Shown here in pieces: positions 51,181 to 63,612 of a DNA stretch of 64,000 bases (within the stretch, counting starts at the first letter, position 1; every line of letters begins with the position of its first letter). This DNA is from Muraenolepis orangiensis. Its lineage: Eukaryota; Chordata; Actinopteri; Gadiformes; Muraenolepididae. The stretch spans positions 10,092,965 through 10,156,964 of the forward strand of contig CM050999.1 in NCBI GenBank assembly GCA_027704905.1, written 5' to 3'. The translations under genes and the position numbers were made by a program. Under the pieces are notes generated by a model. The model had not been told where the DNA came from. It did not search any database and saw nothing but the letters and a program-made list of their open reading frames with translations.

Positions 51181-53860
51181 CATGGCTGCCCAAATTGGGG
51201 CCCGCGGGCCAAACTTGGCCCGCGACCGCTTATATTTGGCCCGTGCCTTCCCCACTGTCCCGCCATAAACGCTCGGAAGCTCTTGTTGAAAATGATTTAA
51301 TGGCGCACTACCAAATAATGCCATAGGGTGGCGCTGTTGAGCTCCAGTCAGCTCCTAGCTATCCGATAACGCCCAAGACCAGTGAGTGAGAGGATTCAAG
51401 GATGGAGCGTAGTAGGCTGTGGCACACAGACAAACGAAAATTTAAAAAGACTTGGGAGCAGGATTATTTTTTTACTGAGGTAGATTCAAATGCAGTGTGT
51501 CTGGTTTGTAAGCAGAGGGTCGCTGTTTCAAAAGAATACAACATTCGCCGTCACTATCTAACTAAGCATGCGGCTGAGTTCGCAAAGTACACTGGAGAAC
51601 ATCGCAAGGTCAAGTTAGCAGACTTGCTAACAAAGCTAACCACCCAGCAGCGAACTCTACTTCAGCCGTCGACTGCACAAGAAAATGCCACTCGGGCTAG
51701 TTATCGCATCAGCAATGCAATCGTGAGAAGTGGGCGAGCTTTTGCAGCGGGTGATTTCGTCAAGGAGTGTTTGACAATTGCTGCCCAAGATGTGTGTCCA
51801 AATCAGATGCGTGTATTTTCTCAAATAAGCCTGTCACGGAACACTGTCACCCGCCGCGTCGAGGACATGGCCGAAGACGTTCGAGGTCAGATAGCCCAAA
51901 GAGCAAGTCACTTTTCTGCCTTCTCCATTGCGTGCGATGAAAGCACCGACGTGTCCGACTCAGCACAGTTGCTGGTGTTTTTGCGAGGCGTCAATGAGGA
52001 CTTTGAAGTGTGTCAAGAACTAGCGGGGCTTGAAACATTGAAAGGGACAACAAAAGGTGTCGATATTTTTATGGCAGTGGAGCGAGTTATGGACAAGAAC
52101 GATTTGAAGTGGGAAACCCTATCTGGCATCACGACTGATGGAGCCCCCGCCATGGTCGGTAAGCGAGCAGGGCTAACTGCACTTGTGTCGGACAAGGTCT
52201 CCGAGTTTGGTGGCTCGATTTTAAAGTACCATTGTATTTTGCATCAGGAGCAACTGTGCGCTAAAAACATGGGCTTGAAAAACGTAATGCAGGATGTCGT
52301 CGCCATTGTCAACAATATTCGCTCGAAGGCCCTCTCACACCGTCAATTCAAAGCTCTGCTTGATGAGATGGATGCCCAGTATGGTGATGTATTGTACCAT
52401 CAGGAGGTGCGGTGGTTGAGCCGTGGGAAAGTTTTGCGGCGTTTCTTTGATCTGCGCGAGGAAATAAGGGAGTTTCAAGCCACGAAGACGAACAACATCC
52501 AAGTGCCCACGGACAGTCACTGGCTTGCAGACCTGGCTTTTCTTGTGGACATCACAGAGCTGCTGAATATCCTCAATCTTCAGCTCCAAGGGAGAGACCA
52601 GATGATCACGCAGATGTATGACCATGTCAAAGCCTTCAAGCAAAAGCTCCAGCTGCTTAGCAGACATCTTTCAACAGGTGAGATCTAACTTTAATATTTT
52701 ATTGAACATAAAACAATGTATTACGCTTGTTGTCACAACCATGCTATCATAGATATATTGTTTGTGATGCATGTATACTTTGTGTTGGTGGAAAATAGAT
52801 GTTCTTTTTAAAACCAGGCATTAAATCCAAAACAGTAGTTGTATTGCTTTTCATAGTCTACTGCAGCCATAAACAAAACAAAATATATCCCCTGCCCACC
52901 ATTTGATTGATGATTGGTATTTCATTTCATGAACAACCTTGCATCTTACATTGCTGCTTTTGTCTTTGTGTCTGTATTTTCAGGAAATTTGGCACATTTC
53001 CCCAGCCTCAGAGAAGTTGGGTTGATGGAGGAAGACACACCAAAATACCTCGACATTCTCAACAATCTTGAGGTGGAGTTTGACCATCGCTTTGAAGATT
53101 TTCGTGGAAATACAACAGCATTTGAGCTGTTTGCTCAACCTTTTTCTGTGAATGTGGATGCAGTCAGTGAGGAGCTTCAAATGGAACTTTTGGAACTTCA
53201 GTCTGATTCAGACCTCCATAGCAGGTTCAGAGAGCTTTCCTTACAAGACTTTTACAGGTCTATTCCCGCACACAGATATGGCAAGATCCGCAAACATGCC
53301 CAGGTTATGTTATCCCTCTTTGGAAGTACTTATGTCTGTGAGCAGGCTTTCAGCCTTATGAATCTTAACAAGTCCAAACTGAGGAATGCTTTATCTGACA
53401 CTCACCTACATGACATTCTCACTTTGTCAGTTAGTCAGCTTGAACCTGATATTGAGAGGCTTTTAAAAACCAAGAACAGGCTTCATGTTTCCCACTGATT
53501 GGACTACTACAGGCAGAATACAGTCATTGTGTCACCTGGGAGTATGGTAGGCCCAAGGACTGGTAATGTTCCATACCTGTCCACAAATATTTCATAGTGC
53601 TTCAGTTATTTGTTTAATTTAAAGAAGCCAGATCGATGTTATGTAATTTTATTGACCTAAATGTGAAGTACAATAAACAGTGCCATTCATTTTTCAAAAT
53701 GACTTTGTGATATAGTGTTTATTTTGCACACGTATGCTTAACGTACTGCACTCATATATTTACCGCACACTTAATGTACTGCAAAATTATCATTTTGGCC
53801 CTCGGCCCTCCCCTCACGTTCAATTTTGGCCCTCCATCGGGAAGTATTTGGGCACCCCTG
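51181..53860 (+). mobile_element. hAT DNA transposon, apparently complete (2680 bp, 8-bp TSD)
   Basis: The left end is CATGGCTGCCCAAAT; the right end, reverse complemented, is CAGGGGTGCCCAAAT, a match at 13 of 15 positions. Flanking CTCTATAC at 51173-51180 and 53861-53868 is an exact 8-bp duplication. Subterminal TTGGCCC motifs recur at both ends (51213-51240 and 53792-53840). The element holds one two-exon transposase gene without internal stops. Intact coding and an exact duplication imply a young copy. The first bases, CATG, also match the target just after the duplication, so the left edge is ambiguous by a few bases. Confidence 0.93.
51402..53498 (+). CDS. hAT transposase, two exons (Charlie/GTF2IRD2-like type)
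   Basis: Exon 1 is 51402-52677 and exon 2 is 52984-53498. The donor is AACAG/GTGAGA and the acceptor TATTTTCAG/GAAA; the split glycine codon is rebuilt (G+GA). The total of 1791 nt gives 596 residues. The N-terminal zinc finger has C33, C36, H51 and H56 (BED-like). The catalytic-core motif ACDESTDVSDSAQL has D179, and GITTDGAPAMVGK has D246. A CILHQEQLCAK stretch follows. The C-terminus LFGSTYVCEQAFSLMNLNKS is the hAT dimerisation region. Transposases of this type cut and paste DNA in the nucleus. Similarity to the domesticated GTF2IRD2 C-terminus is from memory. The protein reads as intact; whether it is active is unknown. Confidence 0.92.
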
Positions 53861-53868
53861 CTCTATAC

Positions 53869-55179
53869 CATGACTGGAGTCACCTGACATGGCGGGACAA
53901 ATATAATATAATTGAATACAATACCATAGCATTGAAATAATTACAATGAAATCGAATGTATTTAATAGAATGGGATCAAATGAAGTGGAATAGAATATGC
54001 ATCCTCTATCATGAAGTAGAATCGAATATGATAGAATTGAATAGAATATATAATATATATTACTCAATTATATTATATATATACCTATCCGCGACTATCT
54101 TAGTTTCTTTATCATTAGTGCAATAAGTGATAACCATATGTGTGTGAATATTGCTACATTAATTTGCATAACCATGGATTAATTTGAAGCGATTTATTCA
54201 GTTGAGGAATGTGTTAAATAACTTGATGTGACATCACCTCCCATACTAAAGATATTACACTTAATTACGTCATTACATCCATCTATAACCCCTGGACAAC
54301 CAACCATGAAAAGCTGCTTTAATGTTCGCCTCACACATATTTTAAATTTAAGAACTGAAAATGTATTCAAAGGTCTGAAGACATTTTCTGTACTTTATTT
54401 TAATATACTTAAATGTAATTGCCGGTAACATTAACGCTGGTTCTCAAGCAGCATATGAAAAAGGTGTTATTAATATTCCAAGATGAAAATAGTAGGACGT
54501 AAATTAAGCACTGTGACATGTTTATGATGATGATCTATTAACGGGAATGTCCCTTTGATGACATTTTTAAAATAAGATCATGTTTATGATTGGGTCGAAT
54601 TGATTAAAAACAATGAACTTTTGTAACTTTTATGTGGAACAAAACCGGCCGGAGCCACTAGGGGGAGACAAAGATCGTCCAATTGTGACGCACATTCGAG
54701 ACCACAGAGGAACATGATTTATTTCCTACCCTTTTTAGAACAGCAAACCTTGCGATTCAGGTTAATATAATATATTAACCTTATATGTCTATATATATAT
54801 ATATTTATAGCGTATATACACATATATATTACTACCCCTCGATTGTACACCTTAGAAGTAGACATATAAAAGTAAAGAATATAGAAATAAAGAGTATTGA
54901 ATCTATAAATTATATTTGAATTGATTGTAAACCTTAGAAAGTAGGCATATAGACATATATAAGTAAACAATATAGAAATAAAGAAATAAAGAATGAAAAA
55001 ATCTTGAATCTATAGGCTATGTTTAACAGGCCAGTCAGGTTGAAACCCTTAACGACTAACTCCCAACAGCAGCAAATCCCACACAATAAGAGAACAATAT
55101 AATCTAGAATCTAGAATCTATTATCTATCATATCTAGCATTTATATTACTATGTGTAATCAAATCACCACACAACAACC
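53869..55179. other. Intergenic, no gene seen
   Basis: AT-rich DNA with degenerate GAATAGAAT repeats (53900-54070) and two short local repeats (CCTTAGAAGTAGACATATAA at 54850 and CCTTAGAAAGTAGGCATATA at 54932). No gene. Confidence 0.5.
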
Positions 55180-55593
55180 TGCTGAAGTCCAGCCCACGAG
55201 GCTTCCAGCGCTGCTTCGCCTCCTGACTGACAGGTCCCACCGGCTAATCACAAGGGCGAGAGGCACATTCCAGTGGGCGGAGTCAGCCAATCACCTGCAT
55301 AGGGGGGGCACGGCCGAGCAGGAGCCGCCCCCCTCGGCCGGTGATTGGCTGGGTGGTGAGGAGTCAGAAGTTTGTGGGACTTGAGGAGAGAAGGCTGAGA
55401 GGAGAGGATGGAGCAGCCGGAGCCGCCGAGGCGCGCAACAACCACGCTGCGCTCCGACGCGCAACTTTAACCACACACGCGCTGTTTTTACTGTTTATAA
55501 TATTACTAATTATTGTTATTATAAGGGTGCGCTTTAGTTTGCAAAGTTCTTACGACGTTCCTTTGCGCACGGTGGATTCACGCGCTACCACAA
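55180..55593 (+). promoter_or_regulatory. Putative frem2 promoter and 5' UTR
   Basis: A GC- and CpG-rich block directly upstream of the first frem2 codon. It has CCAAT-box candidates in both orientations: AGCCAATCAC at 55287-55296 and GTGATTGGCTG at 55340-55350. It also has GC-rich GGAGCCGCCCCCC at 55322-55334. No convincing TATA box lies close to the start region. The transcription start cannot be fixed from sequence alone. Confidence 0.55.
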
Positions 55594-58500
55594 ATGGCTT
55601 GGATGACGACGGTGGTGGTGAGTTCGGCGGTCCCCCCGCGTCTCCATCACAGGACCCGCGGCGCCGCGCTCCTCCTGCTCGCGCTAGTGCTGACCAGTGA
55701 CGCGCAGCCGATCGATAGTTATGGATTATCGTACGACGTGTCGGAGGACGCCGTGCTGGTGGCCAACAACGGAATACGCGTGCCTTTCGGGAGGTCCGTG
55801 TTCGTCGACCCCATCAACGACCTGGTGGCGCAGGTACGGCCCGGGGACAGGTGCGGCGTGACGGTTCTGGACAACGACCCGCTGGCCCAGAGGCCCGGGC
55901 ACCTGTCGCCCAAGAAGTTCCCGTGCGAGTTCGGTCCCAACGACGTGAAGTACACCCACTTCGGCGCGCGGAGTCCCGCCAGGGACCGCGTGAGGTTACA
56001 GCTCCGGTACGACACCCAGACGGACACCGTGGTCATCCCCTTCATGATGGAGGTGGAGGTAGTGTTCACTCAGCTGGAGGTGCTGACCAAGAACCTGCCC
56101 CTGACGGTGGAGAGGCAGCTCGGCACGAGTAACCCGATCGATAGGAGGATATTGGAGTTCACCTTCGACCGGGGCGCACACCGGTGTAAGACGGCGTCTC
56201 TCTCCACGGGCAGCGCGTTACCAAGGTACGGACAACTTGTGGACGATGGGAACCTCGGAACGATGTTTGACTGCGATGAATTCATGAATATGAACGTCCG
56301 TTATCAGCACACTTTCGCGTTCAAGTCGCCGAACAGAGATTATATCCCCATGTTTGTGGAGCTACAAGATAAGGAGGGCAATTTGCTGAAACAGGAATTT
56401 TTTCAGGTCTTAGTGCGGATTAAGGAGGGGGAGGACAACTCGGCTCCTAAGCCCAGTTTCGTGGCGATGATGATGATGGAGGTGGACCAGTTTGTCATGA
56501 CAGCCATCACAACAGACATGCTGGCGGCAGAGGACATAGAGTCAGCCCCGGACGACTTAATTTTCAACATTACCTCCCCCCTGTCGTTCGAGGAGGGCTA
56601 CATAGTGAGCACAGACGACAGGAATTTGCCAATAACGTCGTTTTACCAAGGAGACCTGAAAGAGTTGAAAATAGCCTACAAACCCCCCGCGGTGGACTCT
56701 GACACTGAGAGGATTTTCCAAATTGTGTTTGAGATTGTGGACACAGAGGGGGCCGTGTCGGACCCCTTCGCGTTCATGATTGTGGTGAAGCCCATGAACA
56801 CCTTGGCCCCTGTGGTGACCCGGAACGGCGGACAGCTGCTCTACGAGGGCCAGTCCCGGCCCCTGTCCAGCTCCCACAACCTGGAGATCAGCGACGAGGA
56901 CAACCTGGATAAGGTCAGGGTCACCGCCATCGCCGGCTTGCGCCACGGACACCTCAGCGTCCTGGGCTCTGGGAGGAAGTTCTTTACGCCGGCTGACCTG
57001 GACGCCGGCGCGGTGGTCTACCAGCACGACGGCAGCGACACCTACAGCGACAACATCATCTTCCGGATGACGGACGGCACCCACGAGGTGGAGTTCCTGT
57101 TCCCCATCACGGTGGTGCCGACGGACGACGAGGCGCCCATCATCAACGCCAACACGGGCCTGGTTCTGTTCAAGAACCAGCTGATGCTCCTCTCCCCTCT
57201 CATGCTCAGCGCCGCTGACATCGACTCGGAGGATTCCACCATTTTGTTTACGATTGAACCGCCCTTCTCCACCGTGGGTCAGGTGATGCTGCGGCAGGCG
57301 GAGGCCCCGGAGGATCCGTCCACCTGGAAGTTCAACGGCGAGGAGGAGCTCTACGAGAAGGTGGTCACCGATTGGCTGCAGCAGGACATCACCGACGGCA
57401 AACTGTTCTACAAACACGTGGGGCCCCACAGCACAGACACCGTCATGGACCACTTTGTGTTCCGAGTTCAGGATGACAATGACCCGCCCAACCAGTCGGG
57501 TCAGAGTTCATTCATCATCAAGGTCCAGCCTGTCGACGACCTCCCACCTGAAATCTACCCCGGCACGACCCTGGAGATGACCGTCCACGAGTACCAGCTC
57601 ACATTCTTCCGCAAAAAGTTTCTCCGCTACACAGACCTGGACTCGGAGGACCGAGATCTGAAATACACCATTGTCCAGCCACCAACTGATACTGATGAGA
57701 ACAGCCCTGTAGTGCTGGGATCAATAGTATTGACAGAAAAGCCAGACACTGAAGTCATTACTTTCACTCAGGCACAGATTAACCACCATAAAGTCTCCTA
57801 CAAACCCCCGTACCTGGAGCTTGGTATTACAACTCACGTGTTACAGTTCCGGTACACGGTGTCCGATACCTCTGGAAACCGGGCAGAGGGAGTGTTCACG
57901 GTCATTCTCCAGCCTGTGGATAACACGCCGCCGGAGATCACCAACTCCGGCTTCGGTGTCTTTGAGCGCGGCACACATGTCATCAGCAGCACAGAGCTGC
58001 ACACGTCGGACACAGACACAGACAGCAGACAGATCTCCTTCACGCTGACCCGGGCCCCGCTGCACGGACATTTCCAGTTCACGTTTACCGACATGACCAA
58101 AGGGGCCACGTTCAGCCTGGAGGACATCGGACACGGCAGGATCTCATACATCCATAACGGAGACGAGTCGACCGTCGACTCCGTACAGTTGGACGTCAGC
58201 GACGGCGTGCACGTGGTTCCCATCACCATCAAGATCGGCGTGAAGCCCGTCGACGACGAGACCCCCACCATCATACTGCCGACGGGAACAATCGGCTCCT
58301 ACATGGACGTCTTGGAGAACGGCGCCACTGAAATAACCACGAACGTCATCCAGGGACGAGACGAGGACACCGACGACCTCCGGCTGACCTACATTGTGGA
58401 AGACCCGCCGGTCTTCGGTCAGATCCTGGTGAACGGCGTGCGGTCCAACAGGTTCACCCAGGCCAACATCATCAGCGGTCTGGTGGTGTACGCGCACACC

Positions 58501-60616
58501 AGCGGCGAAATCGGCTTCACCACCAAAGAGGACTTCTTCAACCTCACTCTAACGGATCTGTCCGACGAGTGGACTGTGGGGGGGAACAAAATCACTGGGG
58601 TCAGAGTTCATGTCACCATACTTCCCTTGGACAGCCAGGCGCCGGAGATTTTTGTCGGGCCACAGTATGTGGTCATCGAAGGCGGCAAAAGCACAATCGA
58701 GGAAATGCACATCAGTACCAGCGACGTGGACACGCCAAACGACGACCTCCTCTGCACCATCATCGTCCAGCCGACGTCTGGCTACGTGGAGAACATCTCC
58801 CCGGCCCCCGGCTCAGAGAAGTCCCGGTCGGGGACGGCCATAAGCGCTTTCACCATGAAGGACATCCGGCAGCATCACATTTTGTACGTGCAAAGTATTC
58901 ACAAGGGCGTGGAGCCGGTGGAGGACAGGTTCACGTTCCGGTGCTCCGACGGCATTAACTACTCCGACAGACATTTCTTTCCCATCTCCATCATCCCCAC
59001 CAACGACGAGAAGCCAGAGATTTTCATGAGAGAGTTTGTGGTGATGGAGGGGATGAACATTGTGATAGACACGCCGATACTGAACGGAGCTGACTCGGAT
59101 GAACCCCCGGACGGGCTGATGTTCATCATCACCAGAGGCCCTAAGCACGGCTCCATTCTCAATCAGCTCACCTCAGGCACAGTCCCCGTCACCAACTTCA
59201 CCTTAGATCGGATCAGAGAGGCCTCCAGCATCATCTACGAGCACGACGACTCCGAGACCACAGAGGACAGCTTCGACCTCGTGCTCACCGACGGAAAGTT
59301 CAGCGTGGAGAAGACGGTCATCGTTATGGTCATCCCGATCGACGACGAGACTCCGCGGATGGCGATTAATGACGGACTGGAGGTGGAGATCGGCGACGTG
59401 AACGTGGTAAGCAGTGACATTTTAAAGGCCACCGATCTGGACAGTGATGACAGCTCCCTGACGTACATCATCCGCTACGGGCCCAGTCAGGGCTATCTGC
59501 AGAAGACGGCGCCCGACGGCTCACAGCTAAACATCACCGTCGGTATGAACTTCACCCAGAACGAGGTGGACCTGGGTTCCATCGTGTACATCCACAACGG
59601 ACAAGAGGGGATCCGTGACCTCATCAAGTTTGACGTGACGGACGGCACCAACGTCCTGATCGACAGGTACTTCTACGTCACCATAGGTGGCATCGACATG
59701 GTTTTCCCCAACGTGGTCAACAAAGGTGTGTCGCTGAAGGAAGGGGGCAGGGTGTCTCTGACCACCGACCTGCTGAGCACCACGGACCTCAACAGCCCCG
59801 ACGAACACCTGGTGTTCACCATCACCCGGGCCCCCGTGAGGGGCCATCTGGAGTGCACCGACACCCCCGGAATGCCCATTGCGTCTTTCACTCAGCTGCA
59901 GCTGGCAGGGAACAAAATCTACTACATCCACACCGCGGACGACGAGGTGAAGATGGACAGCTTTGAGTTTGAGGTGACGGATGGCTACAACCCGGTGTTC
60001 CGCACCTTCCTCATATCCATCATCAACGTGGATAACAAACGGCCCGTGGTCACGGTGCACGGCCTCAGCGTGACCGAGGGGGAGAACAAGCTCATCACGC
60101 CCTTCGAGTTGACGGTGGAAGACAGGGACACGGCGGACGGCCTCCTGAAGTTCACCGTCACTCAGGTGCCCGTCCACGGCCGCCTGCTGTTCAACGGAAC
60201 CAGGCCCGTCGGCTCCTTCACCAAGCAGGACCTGAACGACAACATGGTCACGTACAAACACGACGGCACGGAGGGCGCCGAGGACAGCTTCTCCTTCACC
60301 GTGACGGACGGCACGCACACCGACTTCTACGTGTTCCCCGACACGGTGCGGCGGACGCGCAGACCCCAGGCCATGAAGATCCGCGTCCTTTCTGTGGACG
60401 ACGGCGTGCCCCAGATGGTGGTGAACAAGGGGGCGCCCACGCTCAGGGTGCTGGAAACGGGCCACATGGGCTTCCTCATCACCTCCAAGACCCTGAAGGC
60501 GGAGGACCGCGACAGCCGGCCAGACTCTGTGATCTTCAGGGTGGGCGTGTCCCCGCGGCACGGCTACCTCATCAACCTGGGCAGAGGAAACGCCACGGTG
60601 TCCAGCTTCAGCCAAG
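55594..60616 (+). CDS. frem2: frem2 exon 1 (5023 nt)
   Basis: One uninterrupted frame from MAWMTTVVVSS to SSFSQ plus one base, ending at donor CAAG/GTAACG. Repeat linkers with a D-x-x-P pattern mark CSPG units near residues 402, 511, 648, 776, 887, 1013, 1137, 1250, 1368, 1480 and 1602 (for example DDEAPI, DDLPPEI, DNTPPEI, DDETPTI, NDEKPEI). Many units contain the recurring VTDG or DGTH element. Start choice: this is the first Met before the hydrophobic leader, with G at +4; a second Met follows at codon 4. Confidence 0.93.
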
Positions 60617-60969
60617 GTAACGTGTAACGCACTCACTCTCATTATTCCACCCACCATACATCACGTATGTAAATCACTGGGGCGTGTGTTTGTCACGCTG
60701 CCGCCGCCGCCGCCACTGCCGCCGCCATCGATGCTTTAGATTCCCAGCGATGCTGGGGCCCACTTACTCTTAACTCATTATGCATGCAGTCACTCTGCTA
60801 ATGGCTCCATCCTCTGAGGCACGCGCAAGAGGGGGAGAAAAGAGCTGAGTTCAAACACCAAGGTTTTAGGTTTCTCGTCTCCAGAGACGACCTGTTTGTG
60901 GAGATGAAGCGTGTCAGCACCTCGGGCTGTCCACATTTCCCAAGAACTGTGATTTCTCTCCGTCTCTCC

Positions 60970-61006
<37 letters not shown>

Positions 61007-62103
61007 CCCCCCCCCCCCCCCTCTCTCCCCCCTCTCTCTCTCTCGTTCTCTTTCTCTCACACCGATAATTAGCAGTGTTTTGCACGCACCCCAGTGATAT
61101 GTCCTCTTCTACAGGCGTTTGAGGAGGGTGGTGGTGGGGGAAGGGGGGTGAGGGTTTGGAAACATTAGGAGAGAAGTGTGAACATGAAAACACACCAGGG
61201 GGGGCGGGGGGGGGGGGGGGGGGGGGAGCTGTTTGTTGGGGATTACATAGCAAATGACGAGGCTTTCACAAACACCAGTTCAGTGTCAGACTATGCTGTT
61301 GTAAACGAACCACAGGGATGAGAGAGGTGGTGGTGGTGGTGGTGGTGGCGGGAGGTGGCAGGTGTGGGGCGTCGGTAAACACTAAATATCAGGCCAGGGA
61401 GATCAGCGCACACTCCATCTCCACATACTTCCCTCCCTGTGTTTGCTCTGTCATTCTTCTGCCCGCTTGTTCAATATTTCAAGCGTTCTCACCGGGGTAA
61501 ACAGACAGTAAATAAAGCCAACGTCCCCAGGGTGTCTCAAAATTGTGCCCATGCATTTTTATGAGCAGCCCTCTTTGAAGGGAAATGTTTTGACATCAAA
61601 TATTGAAGATGCCAGGGGAGGCCCGCCCCTCGCTATCCCTTGTTCCAGGGTGATGAAGATCGCTCGGCCGGCCCCGCGTTCGACATGGCAACGGATGAGA
61701 TGATACTATTCTTTCTCCCTCTGTCTGCGTGACAGTGGAGCACAGCGCAGAGCTAACGGAGCTCCGTACAAGGAGCATAATTCATGGGGTGGGCGGGGGG
61801 AACGTTACTCTACCTCCCCTGGATGACAGCACGGGGCACGGAGGAGGAACACTCCGCAGAAGAATGGTGTTAGCATAACGCAACGGGGCGAAATATCCAT
61901 AGCGTGGTCCAGAGGAACTAGACCCTCCAGAGGAAAGTTTGGCCTTTCTCTCAACCCTCAAGCCCATCATTTGTTTGTGCTGATCTGCCTTGTCCTTCAC
62001 GTTTCTGTTTCAGCTGAAATCAATGACATGAAGATATGCTACGTGCTGAAGAAGGGGGACAACTCCACCAGCGACACCTTCCACTTCTCCATCGAGGACA
62101 ACG
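55594..62103 (+). CDS. frem2: FRAS1-related extracellular matrix protein 2 (5' part; continues beyond window)
   Basis: FREM2 is a large membrane-anchored basement-membrane protein. With FRAS1 and FREM1 it forms the Fraser complex, which holds epithelium to dermis in embryos. Exon 1 (55594-60616) and exon 2 (62014-62103) give 1704 codons plus one base. Human FREM2 is about 3170 residues, so roughly half is here; the Calx-beta domains, membrane span and tail lie to the right. A signal peptide (GAALLLLALVLTSDA) precedes an N-terminal domain and twelve CSPG repeats starting near residue 287. FREM2 is preferred over FREM3 and FRAS1 because of the 5-kb intronless first exon with twelve repeats and the trpc4 neighbour. 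The a or b copy is undecided. Confidence 0.9.
60617..62013 (+). other. frem2 intron 1
   Basis: No exon is seen. It holds a CCG-rich patch (60700-60730), a (CT)n with C15 run (60967-61040) and a long G run (61197-61227). Acceptor TTTCTGTTTCAG at 62002-62013. Confidence 0.8.
61197..61227 (+). repeat. Poly-G tract in frem2 intron 1
   Basis: Nearly 30 consecutive G with a single C. It is on the sense strand and could form a G-quadruplex. It is also a typical place for sequencing-length errors. Confidence 0.8.
62014..62103 (+). CDS. frem2: frem2 exon 2 (90 nt)
   Basis: This completes the split alanine codon, then reads EINDMKICYVLKKGDNSTSD and TFHFSIEDN, the end of the twelfth CSPG repeat. Acceptor TTTCAG, donor GTAAGC. 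It ends in phase 1, the same phase as exon 1. Confidence 0.92.
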
Positions 62104-62869
62104 GTAAGCCCAGGGCCGGGGGCGCATTCATGTGCAACGTTGTTCCAGTGCTATTTGTGCAAAGTGTGCTGCTTTCAACCCTTTGACGAGGTCACGCTTC
62201 CGTGACCTTCCTATCATGATGTGTTTGAGACATAATTAAAAGTGGGACCGTCTAGTGCAGTGCTTCTTAAACTATTTGACAAAAGTACCCTCTCTAAGGT
62301 CGTTTTTTCTGCCAATGATCCCTTAATTAAGGTGCGATGTGTACGATTTAGCCGACTATCAAATTGGTCCTCCCACCAAATAGAAGGCAGCATATTACCA
62401 GAAAGTGGCGTCCACCTATATTTGTAAGAAACGGGGAAATGCACAGTCCCAAGTGTTTCTCCTTCAACTGACCCGATAAGTTAGATTACATTCAGTGTAC
62501 TTTTGACATGATTGACAAGAGGTCAGAATACGGACGCCGCAGTGACGGCAATCTTAAACTAATACACTTTCTTAAAGCTGCCATATGTCAAATATGTACT
62601 GTAAATCCTAACATGACCATGATCGGAGATTAAGGAAACATGCTTAGTAATCTAAATAATGTATTTTCTGACCACAACGCTCCAGCCTGTATTTTACCTG
62701 TAGACATGTCCATGCCAGGCTGGAATGTCTGTTTTTGTTCTGGTCTGTGTGTTCACTATTCCCAGAGAACCACGGCTTGCCAGACATGAAACTAATTGGC
62801 ACACAAACACAGCGCGATGCAGCCATGCATAGATTGTATGCATGGCCTTGTATAGTTTAGTGTAGTACT

Positions 62870-63270
62870 GTTGTGGAAATTCCCACTGCTGGAGGTAAGC
62901 ATTCCATTGTAGTTGTTGCAAATGGCAGTAAAACATCTTGAATCTTGAATCTATAGTATTGTTTAGTATCGTGTTGTTTTAGAAATTCATACTGCAGGAG
63001 GGAATGGGGAGGAAGCATTCCATTGTACTTGTTGCAAATGGAAATAAAACATCTTGAATATTGAATCATGAATCTATAGTATTGTTTAGTGTAGTATAGT
63101 ATTGTATCGTTTAGTATAGTATGGTTGTCGGAAATGCATGCTGCGCGAGGGAATGGGGAGTAAGCGTTCCATTGTACTTGTTGTGAATAAATAATAACAA
63201 ACAATAAAAAACATCTTGAAAAAAATTATAAAAGCAATAAAAAAACCATCTTGAATATTGAATCATCTTG
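62870..63270 (+). repeat. Tandem copies of a retroelement 3' tail
   Basis: Three consecutive units of about 110-130 bp share GGAATGGGGAGTAAGC-type text, CATTCCATTGTACTTGTTGC and AAAACATCTTGAATCTTGAA; a partial fourth follows. A lone relative is at 14604-14665. This looks like multiplied LINE or SINE 3' ends rather than independent insertions. Confidence 0.75.
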
Positions 63271-63562
63271 AAAGGAGGCGAGCAAACAAACTAGACCAAC
63301 TGACATTGTAATAGATTCGACCCGACCCGAACAGAGTCTTAAAACATGGATACATCTTACCTTAGTCTTATTCTTGTGCCTTACGTCTTATCGTTTTGCT
63401 TCGCTGTTTGGCTCATCGTTGTCATTGTGTTGGTTCAGTGTCCTCCACCTGGCTGACCAGGTTCTGGGGAGCAGGGGGCGGAGCCAACTCTGGGCCGCTG
63501 TACCCGTCTTAAGCACTCGACCTCATTGTAACATACAGCTACACAGCACAGTACATTACGTA

Positions 63563-63612
63563 ACGTTACAGTCATTTAGCGGACGCTTTTATCCAAAGCG
63601 ACTTACAATAGT
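63563..63612 (+). repeat. Common teleost repeat core (plus copy)
   Basis: GTTACAGTCATTTAGCGGAC then GCTTTTATCCAAAGCGACTT, a phrase widespread in teleost genomes. Relatives in this window are at 10796-10845 (minus), about 31375 and about 32270. Confidence 0.7.

Noticed and set aside
55719..60657. Large minus-strand and other-frame open frames across frem2 exon 1
   Set aside because: They are shadows of the GC-rich coding strand; none has a recognisable domain.
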